Origin: CAYGZA01 sp964354135
Lineage (GTDB): Bacteria; Planctomycetota; Planctomycetia; Pirellulales; Thermoguttaceae
DNA length: 39,762 nt
Direction of reading: 5' to 3'
Assembly: GCA_964354135.1 (NCBI GenBank)
Contig: CAYGZA010000015.1
Span: 1 to 39,762 of the forward strand
The translations under genes were made by a program, and so were the position numbers. A model generated the notes under the pieces. That model ran no database searches and had not been told where the DNA came from. It saw nothing but the letters and a program-made list of their open reading frames with translations. Shown here one piece after another: positions 1 to 9,298 of the stretch (its first letter is position 1; each line of letters begins with the position of its first letter).

Positions 1-3000
1 CGACCTCGTCTTTCTGGACGAAGAACCGCGGGGCCTGAAGGCGGAGGATGAGGTCCTTGCGCGTGACGACGTCCGACTGGCCTTCGCCGACCTTGGTGCC
101 GTGGCCCATGCCCCAGACCTTGATCCGCCAAGTGGTGAGGTTCTCGGGCATGTTCAAGGAGACCTCGGCGGTGCCGTCCGCGGAGGTGGTCAGGGCACCG
201 ACCCAGAGGGCGGTGTCGGCGAACTGCGTGCGGATCGTGGGCTGGACCATGGGGGCCGCTCCCGGGCCACCCATACCGCCGCCCATGCCGGCGCCGCTGT
301 CCGCTGCGACTGCCACGGATTTGGCCATTTCCATGGGAGCCTCGCGGGCAGCGGCGGCCATGGGCATGGGCGGGCCCATCGCGCCGTTCCTTGCGCCGCC
401 TCCCATGCCGAAGGTCGAGAAGGCCCGCACCCCCCTGCCCTCTCTTACGGCTCCCAAGCCGGCTTGTCCCAGCTCCACCCCTTCGAGTTCCTCCACACTC
501 GTCGCCCCGAAGACGCCGATGTCGTTCATCCCCATCGTGTTCGGCGGCACGATGTTGCCCGAGTAGCGGCCGAGGCTCGTCTCGCTCTGCGGGTTGTGAT
601 GGCGGCGCCACTTCCAGAAGAATGCCTTGATTTCCGGGACGTTCGAGCCGCCGGAGATGTATTCCACCGATTTGTCGTAGATGGCCACGACCGTGGAGCC
701 GACGAACGGCTTGCCCTGGAAATCGGCAAGCTTGAGCTTCACCTGGGCCTTCTGGCTGGGGCGATAGGTGTCGGACGAAGGAACGACCTCCACCGCAAGC
801 ACCCGTTTTTCCGGCGGCACGACGATCTCCTTGACCTCGGTGTAGACCCGGCCGTCGGCCACGGCAATCGCCTCCACGAAGAAGTTGGGCATGTCCTTCT
901 TGACGACCGCGATTTCGCGGACCGTGCTCTTGCCGTCCAGGCGGACCACGGTCGGCGGCAGATACACGCCGTTGGCCGGGCGGACGAACAAGAGCACCGT
1001 GCCGCCGGTCCGGTCCGTGTTGATCAAGAGCTTGACCGTCTCGCCGGGCTGGTATTCCCGCTTGTCGGGCACCAGCTCCAGGCTGTTGAAGCGGAACGCC
1101 GAGCCGTCGAAGCCGCTGCCGACGATCGTGAAGACGTAGCCCCCCTCGATCGTGTGCTCCTTGGCGTCGGTCAGCTTATAGGAGAGGCGGTATTGCCCGG
1201 CCTGCGAGGCGCGGAGCTGCACCTGGGCAAAGCCCTCCTCGCCGGTGGGCAGATCGGCCTGATACACCGGCTTCTCCACCGGCTTGCCCTCCTTGTACGA
1301 GATTTGCAGCACCGCAAGCTTGCCGGTGCCGCGGACCGGCTTGCCGTCGAGCGTGCGGGCGGCGAAGTGGGCGTGGACCACGTCGCCCACGCGGTAGTAC
1401 CCGCGGTCCATCCACGCGGTGACGCGGAACGGTTTTCGGGCGACCAACACGCTGCCCGTGCCGACAATGGTCCGCCGCGACTGGTCGACCACTTCGGCGG
1501 TGATCGCGTAGCTGTGGTCTTCGTCGGGGTGGATGGCCTTGGCCACCGCGGTGTCGATCTCGACCTTCACTTCGCCGTTGGGGCCGATCTCTACCTCCCG
1601 ATCGGCGATCACCTCGGGCGGCTGATGGGCCTGCGGCCACCAGAAGGGCAGCGGCCGGCGGCAGCCCCAGTGCTTCCAGCCGGGATACCAGTCGTATTCG
1701 TAGGCGAACCACCAGTAGCCGGGCCCGTAGAGCCAGTCCCACGGGGCCACGGGGTACCAGCGGTCGGTGTGGCTGGTCCGCGTGACCTTGTATTTGACCT
1801 TGGCCTGGGTCACGGGCGAGCCGAAGTAGTACTTGGCCTTGATCGTGGCCTGGATCTTCTCGCCGAGCATGACCGGCCCTTCGGGGGCATCGACCGCGAC
1901 CTCGAACTCCGGCTTCTTGTACTCCTCGACGCGGAAGGTGGTCCCGCCGAGAGGAGGCCCTCCGCCTTGGCGCGGAATCGTCAACCTCCAGACGCCGAGC
2001 ATCGCATCCGCAGGGATCTCAAACTTGCCCTCGATGCCGCCGTATGCATCGGCCGTCATCTGCTGCTGCAGAACGTGTTCCCCTTTCGGATTGTTGATTT
2101 CGACAGGGAATCGCTGCTCGGCGAAATCGGACGTGTCCTCCTGATCGTACTTGGCGCGCCGGATCCAAAACTTGAAGTGTACTCCCTGCGCGGGCCGATA
2201 CACGGGCCGGTCCGTAATCGTGAAGATTTTCACCGCGTTGTACTCGGGCTCGTAGACCCGGCCGTACCAGACGTTGGTGAAGCCGAGGTAGGCGAAGCGG
2301 CCCGCCGCAGTCCGCGCGGTCACCATCCACTGGCACTCCCGCGGCTGTTCCGCGGGCCCGAGGATCACCTGGCCGTCGGCGTCGGTGAATTCGGCGAACT
2401 GCTTGGTGACGATCTCGTAGCGGCGGGCGTCGCGCTGCTCCTGGCGCCAGCCGAAGAACTCGACGTTGGCCTTCGGGACCGGCTTGCCGGTGACGGCGTC
2501 GGCGACGAAGTAGAGGGTCTTGCCGTCCAGCGGCTTCTTGACGATCGCCGTGTCGGCCAGCCAGACGATGATCACGCTCGTGTTGCCGCCGGCCATCTTG
2601 GCCGTGAGCAGGTAGGCCCCGGGCTTTTGCAGCGGGGTGGCGACCGTGACCCGCTTGTCGAAATGCCTCTCCCGCGGATCGAGGTCCAGCTTCCAGGCGG
2701 CGACCTCGCGCCCCACGTATTCCCTCCGGTTGTCCTGCACGAGCCGGTGGCCGAGATCGGCGATGTTGAGCTTCTGCCAGTCGAGCTGTGCGGGCCGCGA
2801 CTTGATGTAGGCCTTGACGTCGCTGAGGAACTTCTCCACGCGGATCTCGTGGGCGGTGAGTTCGACGGCGTTCCCGTTGCGGAAGCGGTATTCGACGGTC
2901 GCTCCCCGGCCGGCGGGCTGGGTGACGATCGGCTCGAAGCGGCCCCAGTTGTCAACGATCTGCCGGAGCCGCTGCCTGTAGTTCTCTTTAGTCTGCGGAT

Positions 3001-4138
3001 CAGAGGCGACTTCAGTGCTCTTCCGCCAATACTCGGCGGCGCGGGGATACTGCCGGCGGTTCTCGAAGATCGTGGCCAATTGCACAAGGGCCGCCTCGCG
3101 GTGTCCCCCTTGGCCCTCCTCCGCGACTTGCTGATAGATCTTGATGAAGTTGAACTCGTCGGGCAGTTGAAACCGCTTGATCCCGCCGGCCAGCCGGGCG
3201 ATGGTCTCGGTCTCCTTCAGGGTGTGGAGGGCGTAGGTGCCGCTTTGGTCTTCCTTGCTGTCGTCGGTGGCCGCTCGGCCGAAGAACCAGCCGTATTCCG
3301 CCATCGTCTGCACGCCGAGCTGCTCGTGGAGGAAGTTGGCGAACTCCATCCGCACTTCCGAGATGCGGCTGGCGTCGAACTCCATCGCCTGGACCAGGCA
3401 CCACCGCCAGCGCTGGCCGTCGCTTCGGGCCTCTTCCCAATTCTTGGGCACGGAGTGGAAGACGGGGTTCCCCTCCTCGTCCACCGGGGCCCCGCGCGTG
3501 GGCATGTGGTAGCCCCAGCCCGGCTCGTAATCGGGCAGGACGCTCAAGTCGGTCGCGTACTGGAGCCGCCATGCCTCGCGCTGGCCGCGCCCGCTCAGGA
3601 GCATCCGCGACAGGGAGAGAAAGAGGTTGGCCACCTCGCCGCGGTCGTTGTCCTGCCGGGCCGGCGGGATCGCCTGGGCCATGAGCTGTAGCGCCCGGAC
3701 GTGGTCCCGCTCTTGGGCATGGACCATCTGGCCGCCGCCGCGATGCCCCCCCCGCTCGAACTTGCCGGCGATCATGAAGCCCTGGTGCGGCACCTGCAAG
3801 TAGGTTTCCGCCGCGGCCCACAGCAGCCGCCAATTGGCCTTGTGGACGGCGATCACCGCTTCCACGAAGCCGTCGATTTCCGAGACCCGGTTGAGCTGCT
3901 GCAACGCTTGCACGCCCATGCGGAGGTCGTCGCGGACTCGGAGCGGGCTGTCCTGCGGGTCCAAGGCCAGCTTGCGCAGGCCCTCGTAGGCGTCCTTGTA
4001 GTTGCCGGCTTGAAACGCTCTCTGGAGTTGTTGGCGCTGCATGTCGTTGTCCCGAGGTTCGGCGGCACCGGCCGCGGCAAGACCCATCCACAACGTCCCG
4101 ACGGGGAGAAGCCATCCGACGAGGCCAGTCCATTTCAT
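1..4138 (-). CDS. Secreted bacterial alpha-2-macroglobulin family protein (3' end outside window)
   Basis: The frame is open from the ATG at 4138 through base 1, giving 1379 residues without a stop; the C-terminal part lies outside the window. AGGAG sits 8 bases before the ATG, and the N-terminus MKWTGLVGWLLPVG...AAAGAAEP is a signal peptide. Residues about 30-330 are helical and repeat-like. From about 400 on there are successive macroglobulin-type beta domains. An A2M-domain signature, FADTALWVGAL followed by LTTWRIKVWGMGHGTKVGEG, occurs near residues 1300-1350. Proteins of this family trap or inhibit proteases in the periplasm or at the surface. The thioester and complement-like domain, if present, would lie beyond the edge, so thioester type cannot be judged. 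Two oddities are a Trp/Tyr-rich insert (about residues 790-842) and a Gly/Met-rich linker (about 1240-1300) just before the A2M domain, where the bait region sits in relatives. Confidence 0.9.
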   Translation of the reverse strand, partial: MKWTGLVGWLLPVGTLWMGLAAAGAAEPRDNDMQRQQLQRAFQAGNYKDAYEGLRKLALDPQDSPLRVRDDLRMGVQALQQLNRVSEIDGFVEAVIAVHKANWRLLWAAAETYLQVPHQGFMIAGKFERGGHRGGGQMVHAQERDHVRALQLMAQAIPPARQDNDRGEVANLFLSLSRMLLSGRGQREAWRLQYATDLSVLPDYEPGWGYHMPTRGAPVDEEGNPVFHSVPKNWEEARSDGQRWRWCLVQAMEFDASRISEVRMEFANFLHEQLGVQTMAEYGWFFGRAATDDSKEDQSGTYALHTLKETETIARLAGGIKRFQLPDEFNFIKIYQQVAEEGQGGHREAALVQLATIFENRRQYPRAAEYWRKSTEVASDPQTKENYRQRLRQIVDNWGRFEPIVTQPAGRGATVEYRFRNGNAVELTAHEIRVEKFLSDVKAYIKSRPAQLDWQKLNIADLGHRLVQDNRREYVGREVAAWKLDLDPRERHFDKRVTVATPLQKPGAYLLTAKMAGGNTSVIIVWLADTAIVKKPLDGKTLYFVADAVTGKPVPKANVEFFGWRQEQRDARRYEIVTKQFAEFTDADGQVILGPAEQPRECQWMVTARTAAGRFAYLGFTNVWYGRVYEPEYNAVKIFTITDRPVYRPAQGVHFKFWIRRAKYDQEDTSDFAEQRFPVEINNPKGEHVLQQQMTADAYGGIEGKFEIPADAMLGVWRLTIPRQGGGPPLGGTTFRVEEYKKPEFEVAVDAPEGPVMLGEKIQATIKAKYYFGSPVTQAKVKYKVTRTSHTDRWYPVAPWDWLYGPGYWWFAYEYDWYPGWKHWGCRRPLPFWWPQAHQPPEVIADREVEIGPNGEVKVEIDTAVAKAIHPDEDHSYAITAEVVDQSRRTIVGTGSVLVARKPFRVTAWMDRGYYRVGDVVHAHFAARTLDGKPVRGTGKLAVLQISYKEGKPVEKPVYQADLPTGEEGFAQVQLRASQAGQYRLSYKLTDAKEHTIEGGYVFTIVGSGFDGSAFRFNSLELVPDKREYQPGETVKLLINTDRTGGTVLLFVRPANGVYLPPTVVRLDGKSTVREIAVVKKDMPNFFVEAIAVADGRVYTEVKEIVVPPEKRVLAVEVVPSSDTYRPSQKAQVKLKLADFQGKPFVGSTVVAIYDKSVEYISGGSNVPEIKAFFWKWRRHHNPQSETSLGRYSGNIVPPNTMGMNDIGVFGATSVEELEGVELGQAGLGAVREGRGVRAFSTFGMGGGARNGAMGPPMPMAAAAREAPMEMAKSVAVAADSGAGMGGGMGGPGAAPMVQPTIRTQFADTALWVGALTTSADGTAEVSLNMPENLTTWRIKVWGMGHGTKVGEGQSDVVTRKDLILRLQAPRFFVQKDEV

Positions 4139-4320
4139 GACCCATTCTCCTGGATCCGGTGAGCTGTTGGAGATTGTCCGAATTGACAGGCGAGCGGCGC
4201 GAGCCACCCTACGGTAGTAGACGTCCGCCGCCGTACCGGAGTTCCCTCGAAAGCATACCGTTTCGCAGCCGGTGGAACGACCCCCTCTGGCGACGGGCGA
4301 ATCCCGCGTTCGCGGCAGGC

Positions 4321-4350
4321 TTGCGGCGCGGAGGTACACCGGAGTAATAA
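4321..4350 (+). promoter_or_regulatory. Possible weak sigma70-type promoter for the J-like gene
   Basis: TTGCGG (4321-4326) and TAATAA (4345-4350) are separated by 18 bases, about 70 bases before the start of the next gene. Both hexamers are imperfect, so this is only a candidate. Confidence 0.25.
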
Positions 4351-4366
4351 TAGCAGTAGGCGTAAA

Positions 4367-4385
4367 CCGGCGAGGTGCTCGCCGG
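4367..4385 (+). other. Perfect 8-bp hairpin in the leader of the J-like gene
   Basis: CCGGCGAG and CTCGCCGG pair perfectly around a GTG loop, 32 bases before the GTG start at 4418. No U-tract follows. It could be a leader structure or one of the many intergenic hairpins of this genome. Confidence 0.4.
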
Positions 4386-4417
4386 CCACAATCCGCTAGA
4401 ACAAGAGATCGGCCCCA

Positions 4418-6196
4418 GTGCAAGACACATTCAACGCCTACCGCGAGTGGCTCGGCATCCCGGACGGACGGCAGCCCGGCAACCATTACGAACTGCTCGG
4501 ACTGCCGCTCTGCGAAGGGAGTGCAGAGGCCATTGCCCGGGAGGCCGATGCCCTGGTCGCCCGGATTCGCCGCATTCGTCCCGGCCCGCACCTTGCCCAG
4601 TGGCAACAGATGCTCGATGCCGTGGGCCAGGCAAAAGCCTGTCTCTTGGACCCCGCAGCCAAGGCAGCTTACGACGCCGCGTTGCGCGGGCAGACTGCCG
4701 CTCCGGAGGCGTTGCCGGGCGTGGCGCCGCTCCTGCTGCGGATGGCCTGCGTTATGGCGGCGACGGCGATGCTGGTCGCCGGGCTCCTGCTTTACCAGCA
4801 CTATCGGCAGCCGCCCGAGACTGCCCGCAACGACGCGGCGGCCGAATCGAGACCGGCGCCTCGGTTGGGACCGACGGCCCCGCCAAAACCGACGGGGCAG
4901 GACGAACCGGGAAGCTCTATTCCGCCGGGAGCGCAACCCTTGGGCGGCCGCATCGAGGCGGCGTCGCCGCAGCCGAAGCCGACGGGATCCGAATCGCAGG
5001 CCCCCGCACCCGGCGATAGCGCAGTGCCACCCCAAGAAAAGCCCGCCGGAGAGGAGCCAGGGCCGGAGGGAGCAAGGCCGCCGGCCGGCGAACCGGGGCC
5101 GCGGCCCGCCGTCGATCCCAAGAAGCAGGAGACCTTTCGCAAGGCAGTCGCGACGGCCAGGTTCGCGCTGACAAAGCGGGATTTCGCTGCCGCCAAACGG
5201 CAGCTCGAAGCCGCCCGGGCCACGGCCCAGGCCCCGCCCGAAGAGGCCGAGGTCGTGAGGCTGGAAGCCCTGACGGGCAACCTTGAGGAGTTTTGGAAGG
5301 GGATGAGGCGGGTCCTGGCCGGCTTGACTCCGGCCCAGGAATTGACGATCGGCAACACGCCGATCATCGTGGTGGCGGCCGACGCCACGCAATTGACCTT
5401 CCGGAGCGAGGGAAAGAACCAGACCTGCCGGCTCCAGGAGCTTCCCCGGCCGGTGATCGAGGCCCTGGTCGAAAGCGGCTTCGCGAAGCACCCCTCGTCC
5501 AAGATCCTGCTGGGGACGTACATGGCGATGGACCCCAACGGCGACCGCCGGCGGGCCCGGAGTCTTTGGGAAGAGGCCGCGGAGCAAGGCGAGGACGTCA
5601 CGAATCTGCTGGCCGAACTCGACGCAGCGGCTCGGCCGGGCGTCCGGGGCAGCCGGACGCTGCCGGCCCTGGACCCGGCGAAGCTCCAAGAGGCCGAGCA
5701 GGCAGTCAAGGCCCGATTCCAGGCGGAGTACCGGAAGGCCACGAGCCCCGGCGGCAAATCGGCCCTGGCCCAGAAGCTGCTGGAGGCCGGAGCAGCCATC
5801 CAGGGCGAGCCGGAAGCGCAGTTCGTCATGTTCCGCGAGGCGAGGGACCTGGCCGCGGCCGCCGGCAAACCAGCCCTGGCCTGCGACGCGGTGGAGAAGA
5901 TCGCCGAGGTCCACGCGGTCGATCCACTCTCGCTGAAAGTGGAGCTGCTGGAAGAGTGCGCCGGCTCGGCCCGGATCTACCAGGTCTATCGGGAGATCGC
6001 CGAACAGGGGCTCTTGGTGCTTGAGGAGGCGGTGAAGGCCGGGCGGGGAGAAGAAGCCAAACGAATCGGGGAGGTGGCAGTCTCCGCGGCCCAGAAATCG
6101 CGAAGTGCCACCCTGCTGAAAAGCGCACGGGATGCCGTCCAAGGGCTCCAATCTTCGGCTCCTGAGACCCCGCCGTTGGAGCCGAAGGCCCCGTAG
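4418..6196 (+). CDS. Membrane protein with degenerate J-like N-terminal domain
   Basis: 592 residues from a GTG start; no ATG fits the N-terminal homology and the Shine-Dalgarno (AAGAGA) is weak. Residues 8-90 (YREWLGIP...HYELLGLP...LLDPAAKAAYDAAL) follow the helix pattern of J domains as seen in many planctomycete proteins. The HPD tripeptide that stimulates DnaK is absent; RPGPHLAQW occupies that position. One membrane segment follows (about residues 105-127), then a Pro/Ala/Glu-rich linker (about 130-230) and a helical C-terminal region of about 350 residues rich in Ala, Glu and Lys. The likely topology is a short cytoplasmic N-terminus with a large periplasmic C-terminus. I do not recognise the C-terminal region. 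Function is unknown; the missing HPD argues against true co-chaperone activity. Confidence 0.8.
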   Translation: MQDTFNAYREWLGIPDGRQPGNHYELLGLPLCEGSAEAIAREADALVARIRRIRPGPHLAQWQQMLDAVGQAKACLLDPAAKAAYDAALRGQTAAPEALPGVAPLLLRMACVMAATAMLVAGLLLYQHYRQPPETARNDAAAESRPAPRLGPTAPPKPTGQDEPGSSIPPGAQPLGGRIEAASPQPKPTGSESQAPAPGDSAVPPQEKPAGEEPGPEGARPPAGEPGPRPAVDPKKQETFRKAVATARFALTKRDFAAAKRQLEAARATAQAPPEEAEVVRLEALTGNLEEFWKGMRRVLAGLTPAQELTIGNTPIIVVAADATQLTFRSEGKNQTCRLQELPRPVIEALVESGFAKHPSSKILLGTYMAMDPNGDRRRARSLWEEAAEQGEDVTNLLAELDAAARPGVRGSRTLPALDPAKLQEAEQAVKARFQAEYRKATSPGGKSALAQKLLEAGAAIQGEPEAQFVMFREARDLAAAAGKPALACDAVEKIAEVHAVDPLSLKVELLEECAGSARIYQVYREIAEQGLLVLEEAVKAGRGEEAKRIGEVAVSAAQKSRSATLLKSARDAVQGLQSSAPETPPLEPKAP

Positions 6197-6211
6197 CGCG
6201 ATTCTGCCCCC

Positions 6212-6240
6212 GAGACAAAGCGATTCGCGCCCGGTACACT
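6212..6240 (+). promoter_or_regulatory. Candidate sigma70-type promoter of folC
   Basis: GAGACA (6212-6217; 4 of 6 to TTGACA) and TACACT (6235-6240; 4 of 6 to TATAAT) with a 17-base spacer, about 40 bases before the folC start. This fits folC being transcribed on its own. Confidence 0.4.
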
Positions 6241-6279
6241 GGCCCCTTTGCAGACCGTCGGCACGGCGAGGCATCGTCC

Positions 6280-7692
6280 ATGTCCGTTTCGCTGAGCCTC
6301 GATACAAACACCCGGCGGGAAGCCGCCTTGCGGCTGCTTTCCGAGCGGGTGGACTACGAACGGACGTTGGTGGTGCCGTATCGCGGGCGCCAGTTCAGGC
6401 TCCGGCGCATCCGGGAACTCTTGACCCGCTTGGGCAATCCCCAGCGAGGTCTCCCGATCATCCACATAGCGGGCACCAAGGGAAAAGGCTCCACGGCCGC
6501 AATGATGGCGGCCGTGTTGACGGCGGCCGGATACCGCACGGGTCTGTTCACGTCGCCCCACCTCGATCGTGTGGAGGAGCGCATCGCAATCAACGGCCGG
6601 GCCTGCTCGGCGGAGGATCTCGTCGATCTGGTCGACCGGGTGCGGCCCGCAGTGGAAGCGATGGACCAATCGGCGGCGGCCCGGCAGCCGGCGGAGTGCG
6701 GTCCCACGTTTTTCGAGACCACCACGGCCCTGGCCTTCCTCCATTTCGCCGCGTGCAAGGCCGACGCGGTCGTGCTGGAGGTCGGCCTTGGGGGCCGGCT
6801 CGATGCGACCAACGTGTGCCGGCCCCAAGTCTCGATCATCACCAGCATCAGTCTCGACCACACCAGGGAATTGGGCAACACGTTGGAGGCGATCGCCCGG
6901 GAGAAAGCGGGGATCGTCAAGCCGGGGGTTCCGGTGATCAGCGGCGTTGTCGATTCCGGGCCGCGGGAAGTAATCCGGCAGGTGTGCCGGCGCCGCCGCT
7001 CGCGGCTGATCGAGCTGGGGGTCGATTTCGATTTTCGGTACCACCCGCCGCGCGATCCGGGATTTCTTCTCGACGCGGGCAAGGTCGACTTCTGCGCCAG
7101 AGGCTGTCTCGAGGAGCGCGCGTACCGCGGTATCCCGCTGCGGCTGTTGGGACATCATCAGGCGGCGAATGCGGCCGTGGCCTTGGCCGCGCTGGCCCAG
7201 TTGCAGGAGGGGGGCTGGAGGATCCCGGAAGAAGCGATCCGCAGCGGGCTGGAGGGATTGGTTTGGCCGGCCCGCGTGGAGATCATCGCCCGGCAGCCGG
7301 CTGTGGTGATCGACGGCGCTCATAACGTGGCCTCGGTGGCAGCCCTGATTCGCGTGCTGAACGAGCACTTCTCGGCCCCGCGACGGCTCCTGGTCTTCGC
7401 GGCCACCCAGGGAAAGGACGTCCGCGGGATGCTCGAGCAGCTCGTCGACGAGTTCGATACGGTAATCCTCACGCGATACCTGGACAACCCTCGGGCAGTG
7501 CCCCTCGAGGAGTTGGTCGCGGTGGCCACGGAGTTGACCGGCGGCCGTCGCTTGCGGGTTTGCCCGGGGCCGGCGGAGGCGTGGGACCACGTCCGTGCCC
7601 TGGCTGCGCCGGAGGACTTGATTTGCATTACCGGTTCGTTCTTCATTGCCGCACAGATGCGCCGGCACGCGCTGGCACGACCGGCGGAGTGA
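6280..7692 (+). CDS. folC: Folylpolyglutamate synthase / dihydrofolate synthase
   Basis: 470 residues, a normal length. The enzyme joins glutamate to folates (and to dihydropteroate in bifunctional forms) using ATP in the cytoplasm. The Mur-ligase-type P-loop GTKGKGS is at residues 65-71, followed by TGLFTSPHL, the FETTTALAF helix and EVGLGGRLDATN. ITSISLDHTRELG and EKAGIVKPG are typical of FolC, and VVIDGAHN lies near residue 345 in the C-terminal domain. GAGG lies 8 bases before the ATG. The gene stands alone and converges on the phosphoesterase that ends at 7714. Sequence alone does not tell whether it is bifunctional. Confidence 0.95.
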   Translation: MSVSLSLDTNTRREAALRLLSERVDYERTLVVPYRGRQFRLRRIRELLTRLGNPQRGLPIIHIAGTKGKGSTAAMMAAVLTAAGYRTGLFTSPHLDRVEERIAINGRACSAEDLVDLVDRVRPAVEAMDQSAAARQPAECGPTFFETTTALAFLHFAACKADAVVLEVGLGGRLDATNVCRPQVSIITSISLDHTRELGNTLEAIAREKAGIVKPGVPVISGVVDSGPREVIRQVCRRRRSRLIELGVDFDFRYHPPRDPGFLLDAGKVDFCARGCLEERAYRGIPLRLLGHHQAANAAVALAALAQLQEGGWRIPEEAIRSGLEGLVWPARVEIIARQPAVVIDGAHNVASVAALIRVLNEHFSAPRRLLVFAATQGKDVRGMLEQLVDEFDTVILTRYLDNPRAVPLEELVAVATELTGGRRLRVCPGPAEAWDHVRALAAPEDLICITGSFFIAAQMRRHALARPAE

Positions 7693-7713
7693 CGCAGCCC
7701 GCCGGGCGCACTC

Positions 7714-8364
7714 TCACGCTTGCCGCAGCTCGACCTGGATCCGATCGCCCGCTTCGACCAAGGCGTATTGCCCGAGCGCCCCGTGGCCGCAGTTGACGAT
7801 CGTGGTTGGCCCGAGCTGTTCGATCCCCCGGCCTTCGTGAATGTGGCCGCAGAGGACCAGGGCGGGTCGCGTCCGTTCGACAAAGGAGCGCATCGCCGTG
7901 CTGCCGGCATGGATGCCCGAGAACGTGCGGTCCGCGTGAAGTCCATGAGGCGGCGCGTGGGCCAGCAGGACGTGGTGCCGGCACCGGGCGATCTGTGCGT
8001 ATCCGGATTCGAGCGCCGCTGCCAGTTCCTCCTCGCTTAACTGGTACATCCCGCGCTTCCAAGGCGGAATGCCGGACAGCCCGTGCAGGCCCACGCCGCC
8101 GGACATCACCCCTCGGCCGTGGAGCGACGCGCCCAGCTCGACCAGCCGCTCTTGAATGGCGGCGGAATCGGTGTTGCCGACCACGGCCAACACCAAAGGG
8201 GCCCTTTCCTGGGCAACGCGGACTGCCCTCTCGGCGTCGATCGGCGACCCGAAGCTCGTCAGATCGCCGCCGAGAAGGACAACGTCTGCCTCCCCGGCGT
8301 CGGCCAGCACGCGCTCCAGGGCAGCCCGAACGCCGTGCAAGTCGGTGATGCAAACCAGGCGCAT
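7714..8364 (-). CDS. Small calcineurin-like metallophosphoesterase
   Basis: 216 residues. The full metal-binding set of the calcineurin-like fold is visible: DLHG (D8, H10), GGD (32-34), GNTD (GN at 63-64), AHAPPHG (H136) and GHIH (173-176). There is no signal peptide, so it is probably a cytoplasmic phosphodiesterase or phosphatase of the YfcE/MPP-like class. The substrate cannot be read from the sequence. It converges on folC with a 21-bp gap. Confidence 0.88.
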   Translation of the reverse strand: MRLVCITDLHGVRAALERVLADAGEADVVLLGGDLTSFGSPIDAERAVRVAQERAPLVLAVVGNTDSAAIQERLVELGASLHGRGVMSGGVGLHGLSGIPPWKRGMYQLSEEELAAALESGYAQIARCRHHVLLAHAPPHGLHADRTFSGIHAGSTAMRSFVERTRPALVLCGHIHEGRGIEQLGPTTIVNCGHGALGQYALVEAGDRIQVELRQA

Positions 8365-8580
8365 TGGTGGTCTCAGAGGGTGGACGGGTCCGGCACCGTC
8401 CCTCCGCCGCTTGCCAAAAGGGCCCCAAGAGCGGAAACTTACTTGTTGGACGTTCGTCCGCCTTCGGCCGCCGCGGAAGCCGGCATATCGGCGGAACCCC
8501 GGAGGCGGAGCGGGAGTCTGACTATTAAAGTGGCCGGAAGTCGCCCGTTGCTACCCCCAGAGAGATGGAGCTTGATCCCC

Positions 8581-9240
8581 TTGATAGAGCACGAGACGTC
8601 GCCCTTAGCCGAGCCGGGCTCATCCGCACGACCCGATTGGGACACCATGTATCGGGAAGGGACCCCTCCTTGGGAGACGGGGTTGCCTGCGGCGGAATTG
8701 GTCCGGGTTGTCGACGAAGGTCTGATCAAGCCGGGTCCGATCCTCGAGCTCGGCTGCGGCACCGGGGCCGACGCGGTGTTCCTGACGCAACGCGGCTTTG
8801 AGGTCACCGCGGTCGACTCCTCGCCGACCGCCATCGAGCGGGCCCGCACCCGGGCCGAGCGAAGCGGGGCGCTGGTGCGCATCGTGCTGGACGACGTGTT
8901 CCACTTCGCCGAGCACTCGGGCTCCTTCGACCTGGTCTACGACGCCGGCTTTTACCACTTCATCCGCCGCGCGGAGTTGTCGCGGTTGTTAGACTTGCTC
9001 TGGCGGGTGACGTACCCCGGCTCGCTGTACCTTGCGCTTGCCGGGAACTCGGACGAGAAGGCCGAAGGCGGACCGCCGCCGGTCTCGGAAGAGGAGATAC
9101 GTTGGGAACTCGGGCGGCTGTTCGAGTTTATCCACCTCCGCCCGTTCACTTTTGAAAGCCCCTATCGGAAGGCGGGCTACCTGGGGTGGTCATGTTTAAT
9201 GCGGCGGCCGATGGTCGGCCGAGACACCTCGCCGCGATAG
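8581..9240 (+). CDS. Class I SAM-dependent methyltransferase
   Basis: 219 residues from the TTG at 8581. The N-terminal signature DWDTMYREGTPPWETG and the SAM motif I ILELGCGTG (55-62) are followed by TAVDSSPTAIERAR (motif II) and FDLVYDAGFYHFI. This matches the thiopurine-methyltransferase-like/TehB-like group of small-molecule methyltransferases. The start is uncertain: the frame stays open upstream, and TTG at 8572, GTG at 8530 and ATG at 8647 are alternatives. I chose 8581 because GGAG lies 10 bases before it and the family normally has 10-20 residues before the WD signature. The substrate is unknown. Confidence 0.82.
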   Translation: MIEHETSPLAEPGSSARPDWDTMYREGTPPWETGLPAAELVRVVDEGLIKPGPILELGCGTGADAVFLTQRGFEVTAVDSSPTAIERARTRAERSGALVRIVLDDVFHFAEHSGSFDLVYDAGFYHFIRRAELSRLLDLLWRVTYPGSLYLALAGNSDEKAEGGPPPVSEEEIRWELGRLFEFIHLRPFTFESPYRKAGYLGWSCLMRRPMVGRDTSPR

Positions 9241-9298
9241 ACCCACGGGACCGGCGGGGAAGGTTTCCCTTTGTCTGCAAGCTGTATGGAGAACTCCG

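Noticed and set aside
101..3691. A 1196-codon open frame on the plus strand
   Set aside because: It is antisense to the alpha-2-macroglobulin; composition is Arg/Asp/His/Leu-rich without domains, whereas the minus-strand frame gives a clear protein family.
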